Shown piece after piece: positions 1 to 9,995 of a DNA stretch of 64,000 bases. The notes under the pieces are model-generated. The model ran no database searches. It was not told the DNA's origin and saw only the letters and a list, made by a program, of their open reading frames with translations. Positions within the stretch are counted from its first letter, which is position 1. Each line of letters starts with the position of its first letter. The DNA is from Cystobasidiopsis lactophilus (lineage: Eukaryota; Basidiomycota; Agaricostilbomycetes; Agaricostilbales; Chionosphaeraceae). The stretch spans positions 1,426,001 through 1,490,000 of the forward strand of contig BCIO01000005.1 in NCBI GenBank assembly GCA_001599975.1, given 5' to 3'. Both the position numbers and the translations under genes were made by a program.

Positions 1-567
1 CTCGTAGATGAACTCATGCCAAAGGATGCATGGGGTAGCGAGGAACAAACCTTAGCTTGACGTTGATGCCAGAGTACGACTCGTAGGCCTTTTCGACGTT
101 CTTGAACTCAAAGTCAAAGGTCTGGGCGGACCTGAGCTCGCCGGCGGCGACGAGCTCCTGCGAGTTGGACAGGAATTCATAGTGGTTGCCCCGGTCGTAG
201 AATAGCTCTGTGACGTGGAAATCAATGGGATGCCAGAGAGACATGGGGAGAGACCCAAGCGCACCGATGCTGCCCACGAACTCGACCTTGATGCCATCGT
301 GTTTGACGACTTTGCCGCCTGGCACTCGGACGACTACCGCGCCTTTGACAGACTGTGTGTAGACGCAGGCTTCAGCCCAGAGTGTGGAGAGCAGGGCTTT
401 GACAGGGGCAGCAAACACACCTCGCCGTCGTAGTAAACGGGACAGCTCCTCTCGCCCTCCTTGCCGTCCGCGCTCTTGATCTCGACCTGCTTCCGCTCCT
501 CCTCGCCCTCCAAGTTGACGCTGATGTCCACAGACGGGCCGCCCAGCGCCGAAAACAGCGAAGTCAT
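1..567 (-). CDS. VPS26: Retromer subunit VPS26, N-terminal part (runs off the window)
   Basis: Core retromer subunit with an arrestin-like fold; with VPS35 and VPS29 it sorts endosomal cargo back to the Golgi. The minus-strand product opens with MTSLFSALGGPSVDISVNLE, and later exons carry the family signatures GIKVEFVGSI, ELFYDRGNHYEF and FEFKNVEKAYESYSG. Two introns are visible: one from about 421 down to 357 (GTGTGT...CACAG) and one of about 57 nt between VGSI and ELFYDRG (GTGCGC...CACAG). A third donor (GTTTGT) follows NVKLR at about position 50. The start at 567 gives the normal short N-terminus. Only about the first third of the usual ~300 residues lies in the window. It is divergent from SEH1, with 68 bp between the start codons. 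Family identity is firm; the 3' part is not seen. Confidence 0.93.
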
Positions 568-635
568 CGTTCGCCTCCAAGAGCCGCTTGCCTCTCTGAC
601 CTCGACGTCCACCCTCGACCCCCCGCGCGCGCCCC

Positions 636-1933
636 ATGCAGACTCACCTGCTCGAGTCCAAGCACCAGGACGTGCTCACCGGCGCGGCCTACAACTTCAA
701 TGGCTCGCTCCTCGCCACGTCGTCCCTGGACCACTCGATCCGCTTCTACTCCAAAGACAAGGCGTCGCAGCAGTGGCAGGAGCACGACGCGCTCAAGCTC
801 GACAGCCCCATCTTGTCCTTGGCGTTTGGCTCTGGCGAATGGCAGTCCCTGCTGGCGGCGGCCATGGCGGACGGCTCAGCCCGCATCCTGCTCCAATCCC
901 CTTCGGACGCGGGCAAGTGGACCTCGAAAGCGGCTCTGAACGAGGGCCGGGGTTCCTGCCGCTGCGTGGCTTTCGGTCCAGCCGACCTCCACTCTTTGCG
1001 CATCGCCACGCTCGCTGCCGACTTTTGCTTGAGGCTCTACGGGTGCCTCTCGCCCCAGGAAGCGCCCATCTCCTCCTCCGTCTCCCTCGGCTCCGTCTCC
1101 GGCCTGGCTTCTTGGACTCTACTCGAAACCGTCGACCTGGCCTCCTTACCGCCCTCACCCTGCTCCGCCCAGTCCATCGCCTCCGTCTCCGGCTTCAGCT
1201 CTGTCGCGGGAAACTCGTCCACTTTCTCCACCATTGGCGCCGCCACCACTTCCAAGCTCTCCATAGGCTCAAGTGCAGGGGGCGGGCAGGCGAAAGTGGC
1301 CAAGAGCAACCTGGAGGCCAACTCGGGCTACGCGCTCAGCTGGTGCAAAGAGACTTGGTACGGCGAATACCTGGCTGTGGCCGCGGGGCAAACGGGACTC
1401 GTTCGCGTAGGTCGTCGTCTCGCACAGTATCAGTCGGGTTTCCCGTTTCTAATCGTTGTCTTCGTCGCCTTCAGATCTTTGAGCTGTCGAGCTCCTCAGG
1501 CTGGACCAACCCCGTCGTGCTCAGTCCCAACACCGCTTCCTCCTCTTCTTCCACCACCACAGCAGCCGGCGCCAACTCCAGCAGCGCCCCATACGTGACC
1601 TGCCTCGACTGGGCCCCCTCCTGCGGCCGGTCCTACCAGCTCATCGCGGTCGGCTACAAGGACGGCCTGGTCCGAATCTTCAAGCTCCTGCCGCCTCCCT
1701 CGCCGAAAGCAAGGTGGTCGGAGGACAACACTTGGTCCTACGAGCAAATCGCAGAGCTCACCGAGCACACCACCGGAACGGGAGGCGTCACAAAAGTCGA
1801 GTTCAACGTCAGCGGCACGGTGCTCAGCACCAGCGGGGAGGAGGTCAGGCTCTGGAAGCCAACGTATTCTGGGGAGTGGAAGCTTCACGCTGTCCTCACC
1901 ACCGCCGATTCTGAAACGAGCAGCGAGGCGTGA
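636..1933 (+). CDS. SEH1: WD40 nucleoporin SEH1
   Basis: SEH1 is a beta-propeller subunit shared by the nuclear-pore Y complex and the SEA/GATOR2 complex that controls TORC1. The frame starts MQTHLLESKHQDVLTGAAYN and shows successive WD blades (LATSSLDHSIRFYSK, SILSLAFGSGEW-like, VAFGPADLHSLRIATLAADF). One intron, 1407-1474 (GTAGGT...TTCAG), joins GLVR to IFELSSSSGW. The C-terminus GEEVRLWKPTYSGEWKL is the typical SEH1 last blade. A Ser/Thr-rich insert at about residues 135-215 and a second around 275-295 are low-complexity loops not expected in the core fold. A longer frame begins upstream at 461, but its N-terminal part is antisense to VPS26, so ATG 636 is preferred. Confidence 0.93.
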
Positions 1934-2040
1934 TCTGCCCTTGTTGCAGTCATTTGGGACCTCATCGGCAGTTGCGCTTCTCTGAGTTATTGTTTTCTTC
2001 TTTGGATGGAGTAGAGCGTTCGGATACCCTCTCCTTGGGT

Positions 2041-3002
2041 CTACTGAATCGTACAGGTGTTCGTTTCCCCTGCCTTATAATTCTCCAGACGAGACCTAAA
2101 GCCTGCATACCCGCAATAGCTGCATCGACTGCGACAGCCGCAGACGGTCCATCCGCATGCCTCCAAAAAGGGGGTGATTTGCTCTTTAGGCAAGGATCTC
2201 GTGTTGGACAAGAGCTTTTTTTCTTCAGCTAATGCGGAATCGTAGACTTGACGGTGGACCGTTTTGAGTCGAGCGATCTCCACATCTTTGAGCGAGATAA
2301 TGGCTGGAACCTAGGTCGGGCGGTGATTAACGACTGCAATCTGCACAAGCGATCACACCCACAAGGTCCAGCAACATCCGGCCACTACAGCTTTGAAGTA
2401 AAGAGATCTCATTTCTCTCGCAGATGCGCTTTGCCAAGTACGGTCTAGCCAACGCTGCCAACGCGGAGTCGCCAACATCGTGGGCGATAGCGAAGATGCG
2501 ATCGGCGTAGCGGTCTAAGTCGCCAACCGACTGTTGAAGATTAATACGAACAGGATTTACTGGAGAGTAAGAAGTTTCTCGGAGAACCTACGGCAGACAA
2601 CAGGCAGCGAACGACAAATTCCTGCCCTCGCACGATGGCGAATTTTTGAGTAGCAGCGAAAAAGCTGAGCAGTTCGGCAGTGCTGGTGGTTTCGACATCC
2701 GCAGAAAGAAATTCTGGGTACACTGTCCACAAGAGGAAGTGCAGGACGAGGGTGGACTCGGCCATCGCAATGTTGGCATTGTCCCTTTCATCCCCTGGCC
2801 TGGGCAAGTCGAACATGTCTCTGAAGCAAAATTTTCAGTGAAGGACAATACAAAACAGAAAGAGAGCAAACTTGAAGACAACGCTGGAAGCCGCCAAGAG
2901 AGCTTTGTGAACGTCGAACCGGTCGCCATCGGCCGACACCAAAACTAGGTCAGGCGCTCCCGGGCCGGTCTTCACAATATCATCGTATGTTGGCAGCTTC
3001 AT
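2041..3002 (-). CDS. BTB/POZ-domain protein, copy A
   Basis: First of three related minus-strand genes. Exon 1 (2872-3002) encodes MKLPTYDDIVKTGPGAPDLV and a BTB-like strand-helix start (ADGDRFDVHKALLAASSVVF). After a 5' GTTTGC intron it continues DMFDLPRPGDERD, then LVLHFLLWTVYPEF, the conserved core of fungal BTB domains. Two more introns (GTAGGT...CAACAG and GTGGGT...CCTAG, each with a TTAAT-type branch site) join a helical region with YADRIFAIAHDVGDSALATL to a C-terminal tail ending with a Cys cluster, CGCRSRCSYCGY. Such proteins usually act as Cullin-3 adaptors or dimerisation modules; no specific role is evident. It is convergent with SEH1 (107 bp apart). Copies B and C follow upstream on the same strand. 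Confidence 0.75.
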
Positions 3003-3310
3003 GATGACCTAGGCCGTCGTTTGCAGAGGAAAAGGAGGAGAGGTGTGCTGAACCGAGAGAGCGAGAGCTGTCAGGATTTGGGGTGGTCCGCTCGCCGCCG
3101 CCAATCGAAGCCACAGCATTGGTCCAATAATCACGGGACCTCGCTTAATGTTGAGACTCGGCGTCTTGAGCGGCAATGTTCATCATTGAGGCGGCTGGCC
3201 GTCTGAAGATCCTGGGGAGAATCGATATTGAGCCTGTGTCACGAGACACGTCGACCTGGACTCACCAGCAACACCGATAGTATCCATAACGCATCAAATT
3301 GACGGGGTGT
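3003..3310. other. Intergenic, between BTB copies A and B
   Basis: 308 bp between the start of BTB-A and the stop of BTB-B. It must hold the BTB-A promoter and the BTB-B 3' end. I see no open frame with homology to neighbours, no clear TATA box and no repeat. Confidence 0.5.
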
Positions 3311-4314
3311 TTATTTCTCCTTCGGCGGGACGACGCAGCCAGTGAAACTGCAGGTGTGGCAGCCGTCGAGCGACTTGCACGCGCACTGTTGCACCTGGCG
3401 GGCGACCATGCTAGGTATATTCCATTGCCAACCATTCTCGAGAGCTCGGGTCAAGATGCGCCGAACAGAGATCAGGCGGCTCTTCAACTTCTTGCAATTA
3501 GCATCGGCAACCGCCAGTTCGTTGACTTTGGTATGGAAGAGGACATTCTTTTGCTCGAGAAGGTTGTTTTGGCCCGCGCAAATTGCGCCAATCTGGGACA
3601 GGACGATGAGCTGCCCTATCCGTAGCCCATGGGACTCGCCGCTTACGAGTTGGCGAATTCCGGCGCCTTCATAATTCTCGATCAACTTGCTGTCGCCCTC
3701 GAACACGACGCGCTCGACCACCAATGGCTTCGCAAGGTCCATGAGCCTTCGTCTTGGAGCTCAGCGCCGATAGAGTAGACTTCGGTAGCGTAACCTTTGA
3801 GTCGGGAAGGAGCCTGCGCTCGCTTGCTTGATCAGATCTTGGAACAGGATAGTCGCAAATAGACCTACGAGACCTAGCAACGAGCGAGCAATGAACTCTT
3901 GCGCGCGGAGGAGTTCGTACTTTTGAGCAGCCGCAAAGAAGACCAAGAGCTCGGGAACCGAAGTTGACGCCTTCAAATTTGACAAGCGGCAAGGGTAGAT
4001 CGTCCACAGCAGAAATCGCACGACGTTCGTACTCTCTGCCAGGGTGATCTCCGGAAGACTTTGGGCAGCGGGGTCGGACTTCGCGCATTCGAACATGTTG
4101 CTGGATCGTTCGTGTGAGACCCCGAGAGCGTCCAACGCACAGCATGGACGTACCCATAAACAGGACTGGCTGCAGACAGGTAAGCCATATGCGCACTGAG
4201 CCTATCGCCCTCAGACGAGATCAAAACGATGTCGGGTTGACCATGCGCGTTCTTCAGAACTTCCTCGTGGGCAGGCATTTGCATCTGCATTGTTGATTTG
4301 ATTGTTGAAGCCAT
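3311..4314 (-). CDS. BTB/POZ-domain protein, copy B, with an apparent 1-nt frameshift
   Basis: Paralog of copies A and C. It begins near MASTIKSTMQMQMPAHEEVL, and the internal MQMPAHEEVL aligns with the starts of A and C, so the true start could be one of the later Met codons. An intron (GTACGT...TCCAG) splits the BTB domain at the same phase-2 site as in A and C; it continues NMFECAKSDP and VVRFLLWTIYP. A second intron (GTAGGT...GCGCAG) leads to APSRLKGYATEVYSIGAEL, which matches the A and C helical region. Near 3735 the homologous reading jumps one frame: ACCTTGCGAAG lacks one base compared with what the A alignment predicts. The downstream frame (LAKPLVVERVVFEGDSK) then runs to the Cys tail CACKSLDGCHTCSF. 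This is either a decaying copy or a base-call error. Confidence 0.65.
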
Positions 4315-4451
4315 TGTGAACAGCGGGACAGGGCAAGGGGACAAGATGGCAGGAAGCGAGAAGGAGTTAGGGGGGCAAGAAGCGTCGGAGCCTGTGGCGA
4401 TTTCGACTTCGGCTGGTGTGATGGTATGACTTGGCAAGTTGAAATGCAAAG

Positions 4452-4465
4452 CGCTTTATATATGA
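4452..4465 (-). promoter_or_regulatory. TATA-like box upstream of BTB-B
   Basis: The minus strand reads CATATATAAAGC about 140 bp before the chosen BTB-B start, the only strong TATA-like string in this 197-bp gap. It is inferred as a core promoter element from sequence alone. Confidence 0.4.
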
Positions 4466-4511
4466 ACATTTCAAATTATTATTATTGGATCCAAGCTCGT
4501 TCGGTTTAGAA

Positions 4512-5151
4512 TCAAGCCGCCAAGCCAAGAGCATCGAGGGCGCCACCAAGCTCTGATTCAAGGTCGGCGACAGTGTCATCGAGATACTCAGCGACAGGGG
4601 TGAGTTCTGATGAACTTGTTAGTGAGGGACAATCACGCAGATTCGAAGTGGTGGCTCACCAGCTCGCTTGTTGCCACGAGCCGCCAAGCCAAGAGCGTCC
4701 AATGCGCCTCCCAGCTCCGACTCGAGATCGGCGACCGTGTCATCCAGATACTCAGCGACAGGAGTAAGTTCTGATGAACTTGTTAGTGAGGGACAATCAC
4801 ACAGATTCGAAGTGGCGGCTCACCAGCTCGCTTGTTGCCACGAGCCTCCAAGCCCAGCGCATCAAGCGCGCCTCCCAACTCGGCCTCGGTCTCAGCAATG
4901 GTGTCGTCGAGGTACTCGGCAATGGGCGTGAGTTCTTAGGGTAGAGTGTCATCAGCCGCCAGTCAAGAACGCTCGCGCAGATATGAACTCACCGGCTCGC
5001 TCTTGCAAGCCTTGAACCATCTTCAAGGGAGCAGCAGCAACAATGCCTGTGTGGTCACATCAGATCATCAGCAACCACTCTTCTTTGATGTTCAGCGAAA
5101 GAGGTGCTCACCACAAAGGGCCAGAACCGAGAGGAGGGAGGACGCGAGCAT
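4512..5151 (-). CDS. Small secreted Kex2-type repeat precursor (136 aa, three acidic repeats)
   Basis: Not a named gene. Five exons: 5112-5151, 4993-5046, 4824-4934, 4660-4770 and 4512-4606. The product opens with a signal peptide (MLASSLLSVLALCGIVAAAP) and a short linker. Three tandem peptides follow, starting AELTPIAEYLDDTIAETE once and AELTPVAEYLDDTVADLE twice, each with the core ELGGALDALGL. Repeats 1 and 2 end ARGNKR, a dibasic Lys-Arg site for Kex2-type proteases; the third ends at the stop. The repeats begin after LQER, KR and KR. All exons join at the same phase, each repeat has its own exon (111 nt), and the two introns between repeats are both 53 nt and differ at 2 positions. The architecture matches fungal Kex2-processed repeat proteins, which can release pheromone-like, wall-coating or toxin-like peptides; which of these applies is unknown. 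Confidence 0.8.
4607..4823 (-). repeat. Duplicated exon-intron unit inside the precursor gene (164-bp period)
   Basis: A 111-nt exon plus a 53-nt intron occurs twice in tandem (4771-4934 and 4607-4770), followed by a shorter third exon. The last ~30 nt of exons 3 and 4 and the whole following introns are almost identical, while the exon bodies differ at many silent positions. Both introns carry CACTAAC as probable branch site and end TTCATCAG. Confidence 0.85.
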
Positions 5152-5825
5152 TGGAGCAGAGAAGAGGGACGCAGGAAGAGAAGAGAGTAGAGAAGGACGA
5201 GGTGCAGAACTAGAGCAGAACAAGAGGTGGAAAAGCCAGGTCAAGATGGAGAGCCAGATAAGAGCACATCGTTCGATGCTCCATTCTCCGAGCTAGACGT
5301 CTGGTTCGCTGCCAAGAACGCAGCTACCGCAGCGGACGACGTCAACATCTCCAGGCCAAAGTGCAGGCAAAGCAGAAAGAGGGCAGCAGACTGATGCAAG
5401 CTGTCTTGCTGATAACGACTTTTAGTCTCCTGCCAAGCCTTTTGGGCAGTCTACTTCGGCAGCTCTTTCCTGCGATTCCAAATGCGCATGCTGTATCGTC
5501 ATGATTGCTCGACCAAGGCATGCCAAAGAAGGGCGCGGCCTGGTTGCGGGCGCGGCGAGAGCTCCGGTCCCAAGTCTAGTCATGAGCTCGCTTTAATTTT
5601 GGAGCAGGGATGGAGGGTCGAGTCCAAGCCAGCTGTCGGGTCCGTGGCACAGTCATTCAAGGCCTCGCATTGAAGTGGTAATGTAACAGAGGAGCACACG
5701 AGATGGTCTACGTCCAGACCACACTTGTGATGAAGATCAAGCTCAGGTGGCGGTGGCGCGCTGATTGTGGCTATCAAAGGCACGCCTCCAGCGAAATTGC
5801 AAGAAAAGCTACCGAGGTCAATAAG
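5152..5825. other. Intergenic, between the repeat precursor and BTB-C
   Basis: 674 bp. The part next to 5151 is pyrimidine-rich on the minus strand (runs of CTCTTCTCT), as is common just upstream of fungal start codons, and probably contains the precursor promoter. The rest contains the BTB-C 3' end. No convincing gene or RNA was seen; the short plus-strand frames here have no homology signal. Confidence 0.5.
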
Positions 5826-6693
5826 TCATACGAAGTCCGTGCCTTCGCACAAAGGGCAAGGGTTAGCCAAAGAATGACCAGGAGCCAAGAAGTCGGGGCA
5901 ACATTTGAAGCCAAAGGTATGCAATGACAGACTGCTAGTCTTGTTGGTGGCTTGCAGAAGATCGCTTCGGTGTGCACTGTGGCTTGGCGCCCAAAGTAGC
6001 CAAGGCCTGATGGCCTGTAGGATAAGTATCTATATAAAGCGGCGCACGAACACGCGCACCAGTTCACGAAAGCCTGGACCAGTGTAAATTTTCCAGCAAA
6101 GAGAGGTTGTGCTCTTTGACGACGAGCTCGATACAGATGGGCTTGATAAAGTCGATCATCGCCTTGTCTCCAACTCCAGCAGCAATCGCATAAATGTCGG
6201 ACGCAAACTCCTTCAACTCCTTCGAAGGCTACAAGCTCACGTCAGATAATTACTTAGAGAGTTAAAGTTGAGCGCACAAGAGCGAAGAATGACCGCATCA
6301 CAAACTCTTGCGCCCGAGCCATTCCATACTTCTCGGCTGCAGCGAACCACTTCAGCAGTTCGGCTGCATCAAGAGCACCCTTGTATGCGAGAATGCCGGG
6401 ATAGACGCTCCAAAGGAGAAAGTGGACAACTAAGTCGCTTTCAGCCAGCTGCAGGGACGAGTCGGTTTGGTGATCTTCTGATCCGGAGGAGCAGTCAACC
6501 ATGTCGCTGTGCTTGACTCGTGAGATATACAATGAGAGTTCGACGTAGAAAGAAAAAGCTACCTGAACACCACACTGGCGGACACCAACAAACGCTTGTG
6601 CACCTCAAACTTTTTGCCAGTAGACGAGACCAAGATAAAGTCGGTGGCGCCGGAAGCTTCCTTGATGATGTCCTCGTATGGTGGGAGCTCCAT
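5826..6693 (-). CDS. BTB/POZ-domain protein, copy C, with an apparent 1-nt frameshift
   Basis: Third BTB paralog. It starts MELPPYEDIIKEASGATDFI; an intron (GTAGCT...GCACAG) splits the domain at the shared phase-2 site and the frame resumes SDMVDCSSG, then LVVHFLLWSVYPGIL. A second intron (GTGCGC...CTTGTAG) leads to SKELKEFASDIYAIAAGVGD. The primary frame stops at 6064 after SLLENLHWSRLS, but one frame over, the same DNA reads NYTGPGFREL, matching copies A and B. One extra T in AAAATTTAC near 6086 explains the shift. Beyond it a further intron (GTGCGC...CTACAG) and a 63-codon open frame end in a Cys-containing tail (GFKCCPDF...CPLCEG) at 5826. If the shift is real, the product is truncated at 6064 and loses the Cys tail. 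Confidence 0.6.
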
Positions 6694-6805
6694 CGTGTTC
6701 GTCGTAGACAGGGACCAAAAGAAACTTTGACAAGCTCTTGCTCAGGCGGTCCTCAAACCAACCCTGAAACTGACCCTCCGAAATTAGTCGCCGCACCCCA
6801 GATCC

Positions 6806-9524
6806 TCACGTCAATGTCCGTAAAAAGTCATCAAAGGAGGACTGTCGAGGAAACTCCGATCCTGCAAAGGCTGACAAGAAATCGGCGGGCGCCTGGGTGG
6901 GGTTCACGAAGGCGGCGGCGGACATCGGGTCGGCGATGGACGTTGGCTCTGCCGACCACTCTTGTGATAGGAACGACATGTCAGAGGACACAAGGTCTGG
7001 GGTGGAGCCGACAGAGCCGTTGTTGGACGAGGCGGACGAAGTGTAGCCAGAGCTCGGCTGCTCGACCTGCCGCAGTGTCGCTTCCAATTGTTCGGCCTTT
7101 TCCTTGTATTCGGGCCACGCCCATGACTGTTCAGAATCATGAGTACCATAATAGACCCAAAGAAGACCCACGCGCACCCGAATCTTCACAGCATCGATCA
7201 GTCTGTGAAGCATGGGGGTGAGATGTCGTCAAAAAGGAGCGGCGAACGGAGCCCTCACACTTTCGCCTCTTTGATCTTGTCTTGCCGGTAGAACCCAGGA
7301 GGCCCACCCTCCTCAGTGAGCGGGACGGCGAGGATGATTTGCGCCCAGTGAATCAGATTTGATCCGATGAAGCCGACTGGGAGGGACAATCAGCAATGCC
7401 AGGCAAGAAATAAGGAAAAAACGAACGAGTTGACATGTAATAGAAAGCTTCCGTAAGAGGTTTCGTCGAGATTCGGTTGGAGAGCTCTCGGCAGTAGATG
7501 GCGCCAAGCGCATCGAGGCGAGCTTTGATGGCTGCCACTCGGTGGACCAAGCTGGCCTCATCGTCGAGCGTCATAATGCCGTGACCTTGACTATCGTTCT
7601 TGTAGCTGTCGACCAGCGAGTGGAACATGAGCAGCATGTTGTAGCAGATCATCAGCGCTCCCTCCAGCTGGCTGAAGACATCAATCTGGATGGTTTCGCG
7701 CTGTTGTGCGACCCTAAAACATGGCTGTGAGTAACAAATAATGGCCGTGAAGAAAGAAGATCACTTTTGAGGGAACAGCCCGAGCGACTGCAGATGCGCG
7801 AGGGATGCCATGAGCCATTCTCTGAGCTTCACCTGCTCATCGATGACCTCGTTGAAGGCTTCGGCCGGGAAGATGTGATCAGCGACCACGACTGCGAGCA
7901 GAGATTAATTGGGCACGTAGACCGATTCGTAACGTTGGGCCTCACGGATGGAAACCGTCTTGGCGATCTTTCGTGCCAGCCTCAGAAGACGACACCAGGC
8001 ATACGAGATTAGCGCGGCGTATTCCATGACGTTGTCAGAGGCAGCTGCTTGGCCAACTGTCTCCAAGTCGTATTCGGGGAAATCCTTGTTAATCGCGGGC
8101 TAGGGACGCTCTTAGTTGTTGATGCAAATCGTTAGAGTGTGTAGACCTACTCCGCAGAACAAAGGCAGCTCGCGATCCGAAATGCGGAGTTCGTGGCCTA
8201 GCCAGGCGGATTGTAATGCGTCTGTGACCGCCATCGAGAACGGCGCCATCGAGTCGAGCCCAGTATCCCGCGCCAATGATCTGAGCATGAAAGACGGAAC
8301 AGTTGTCCGCCCCTTGACAATTGAGACGCCTGGAGTTGCTGGTAAGCATCTCGACGCTCGGCGGTTATCAACAGAACTTACCAGCGTTGAACCATGCCTG
8401 CGACAGGTGTTTGCCATCGAATTTGCCTTCGCCAATATAGGATTGTAGATCGTTGAAGACCTGAAATTCAACGCGTGAGAATAGCGCAATGCTGAAGATC
8501 GTCAGGACTGACCATAAGAATCGCCAAGGCTTCATCACTGGTGTCCCTCCAAATCGCTCTTGCGTCTACAAGCGCGATGGCCTGGTCGACAAGCGAGGCA
8601 ACGATGCCACTCCGACGTTGAGCATAGCCGCTAAGATCTTGGCCGCGATATTGGACCAGCTCGTTCATCATCGGGGCTGATTTGCCAACCAAGAAAGGAG
8701 AGTCGCTGATTAGGGCTCCAGCCGCAAAGATAGCCCTATGTGCAACTCGTTAGATTCGGCTCTTGGTTTGAAGTCATTCGGGCTCACCGAATAAGAATTT
8801 CGGCCACCGGGTCGAGCTGCTGAGGGCGCCGCCCTGCGTTTTCGAAGCGCAGCCGTAGATCACGCCACCGCACGAGCGGCACCGAGAACGAAACAGTGGC
8901 AAAGTAAGAATCGACCAAGCTGGCAAGGAACGACTCATTCTCCTCTTGCCTCCCTAGATTTGAATCGATGGAATGATGAGACACAGTCAAAGCAGTGGTC
9001 GGAGTGGAAGTGTTTGTAGCTGTGAGCGCTGAAGTGGATCCGTCCGAGTTGCCAAAAAGCGCTTTGGCTTCCTTGATGCGGCGCCCTTCTCGAGGCTTGT
9101 AAGGCCGCCTGGCCACTTCAGGGTTGACGCATGAAATGTTCTTCTTCATGCAGCTGACACACGCCTCGTCCAGATCATTGCGGATGCACTGGGAGGATGA
9201 GGGTCAGCTCGGTGTTGGCTTCGGGTTTCGAGCGATCGCCCTCTTCACCTTGGTCCTCCGAAGCCGGCAGGCCTCGCAAGCTGGCAAACTCCTCTTCGGG
9301 CCAGACGACTTGGCTTGTTGTGTGTCTTCGGACAGGTCGGACGAGAACGTGGGCGGCAGATCTTGTGCAGAAGTGTATGCCGGCATGTCGAAAGGCGGCA
9401 TGGCGAGCGGAGGCTGCGCGGCGAGGAAACCATTCAAACCTGGGAAGAGCAAGTTGGCGTCAAAGGCTGGCTGCGCCTGCAACGGCAGCCACTGGTTGAA
9501 CTCTGGGTTCCCAAAGTTGTCCAT
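6806..9524 (-). CDS. Zn2Cys6 transcription factor with fungal regulator domain, copy 1
   Basis: Binuclear zinc cluster regulator. The start MDNFGNPEFNQ is followed by the zinc cluster CEACRLRRTK, an intron (GTGAAG...TCCCAG) inside the cluster, then CIRNDLDEACVSCMKKNISC, giving C-x2-C-x6-C and C-x2-C-x6-C. A linker VARRPYKPREGRRIKEAK follows. The middle region, split by many introns, contains SLVDSYFATVSF, PLVRWRDLRLRFENAGRRPQ, RGQDLSGYAQRRSGIV, DALQSAWLGHELRISDR and TIQIDVFSQLEGALMI, typical of the fungal-specific transcription factor domain. The C-terminus ends QSSFDDFLRTLT, probably an activation motif. It is close to copy 2 in order, introns and sequence. Head to head with the membrane protein at 9996, so co-regulation from the 471-bp spacer is plausible. 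Target genes are unknown. Confidence 0.85.
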
Positions 9525-9995
9525 GGCTATCAGTGACGACTCGGAGCAACAACAACTTGGCCTGAGAGGCCGCGAAAGACGCACCACAACTGGCCTGTTC
9601 TCTTCCTCTGCTCCCTCTCCTTCCCTCTTCCTCCTCTTTAAACCATGACTTCTTGCTGGCCATCAACATTAAAGGATCTAGTCGAATCAGAGGCGGAATC
9701 ATATCGCCTCGGCGGCACTAGTTCAATTCGAAGGAGGCAGTGGGTCTGCCTTGGCCACTCGAAATTTCCGCCGAGATTCTCTCCGGTCTGCAGGGCGACG
9801 TGAATTCCGCTCAATGCCCCTGGTGTACTGTTTGCTGCTATAAATATGGGACTCTCTGGCTGGTTGTCTGCTCTCCAACTACGGCCACCCAATTGCCACT
9901 GCCTCCATCTTTGCTCTCGAAACGCGCCTTTGAATCTCTTTTCCGCGGCATTGGCTTGACGTCTAGCTCTCCTCACTCTCGAACGAACAAACAAC
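9525..9995. promoter_or_regulatory. Divergent promoter region, regulator 1 / membrane protein 1
   Basis: 471 bp between two start codons pointing away from each other. TATAAATA lies at about 9839-9846 on the plus strand, 150 bp upstream of the membrane protein ATG. No coding signal was seen. Confidence 0.5.

Noticed and set aside
461-635. N-terminal extension of the SEH1 frame beginning at 461
   Set aside because: It lies antisense to the VPS26 first exon and lacks WD-repeat content; ATG 636 gives the normal SEH1 start.
2820-2880. Frameshift in BTB copy A at the first splice site
   Set aside because: On rechecking the bases the donor GTTTGC follows TTCAA, and the phase-2 junction AA|A keeps frame, as in copies B and C.
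4573-4931. Overlapping plus-strand open frames with repeated Ser/Arg/His-rich text
   Set aside because: They are the complement of the duplicated exon-intron units of the minus-strand precursor gene.
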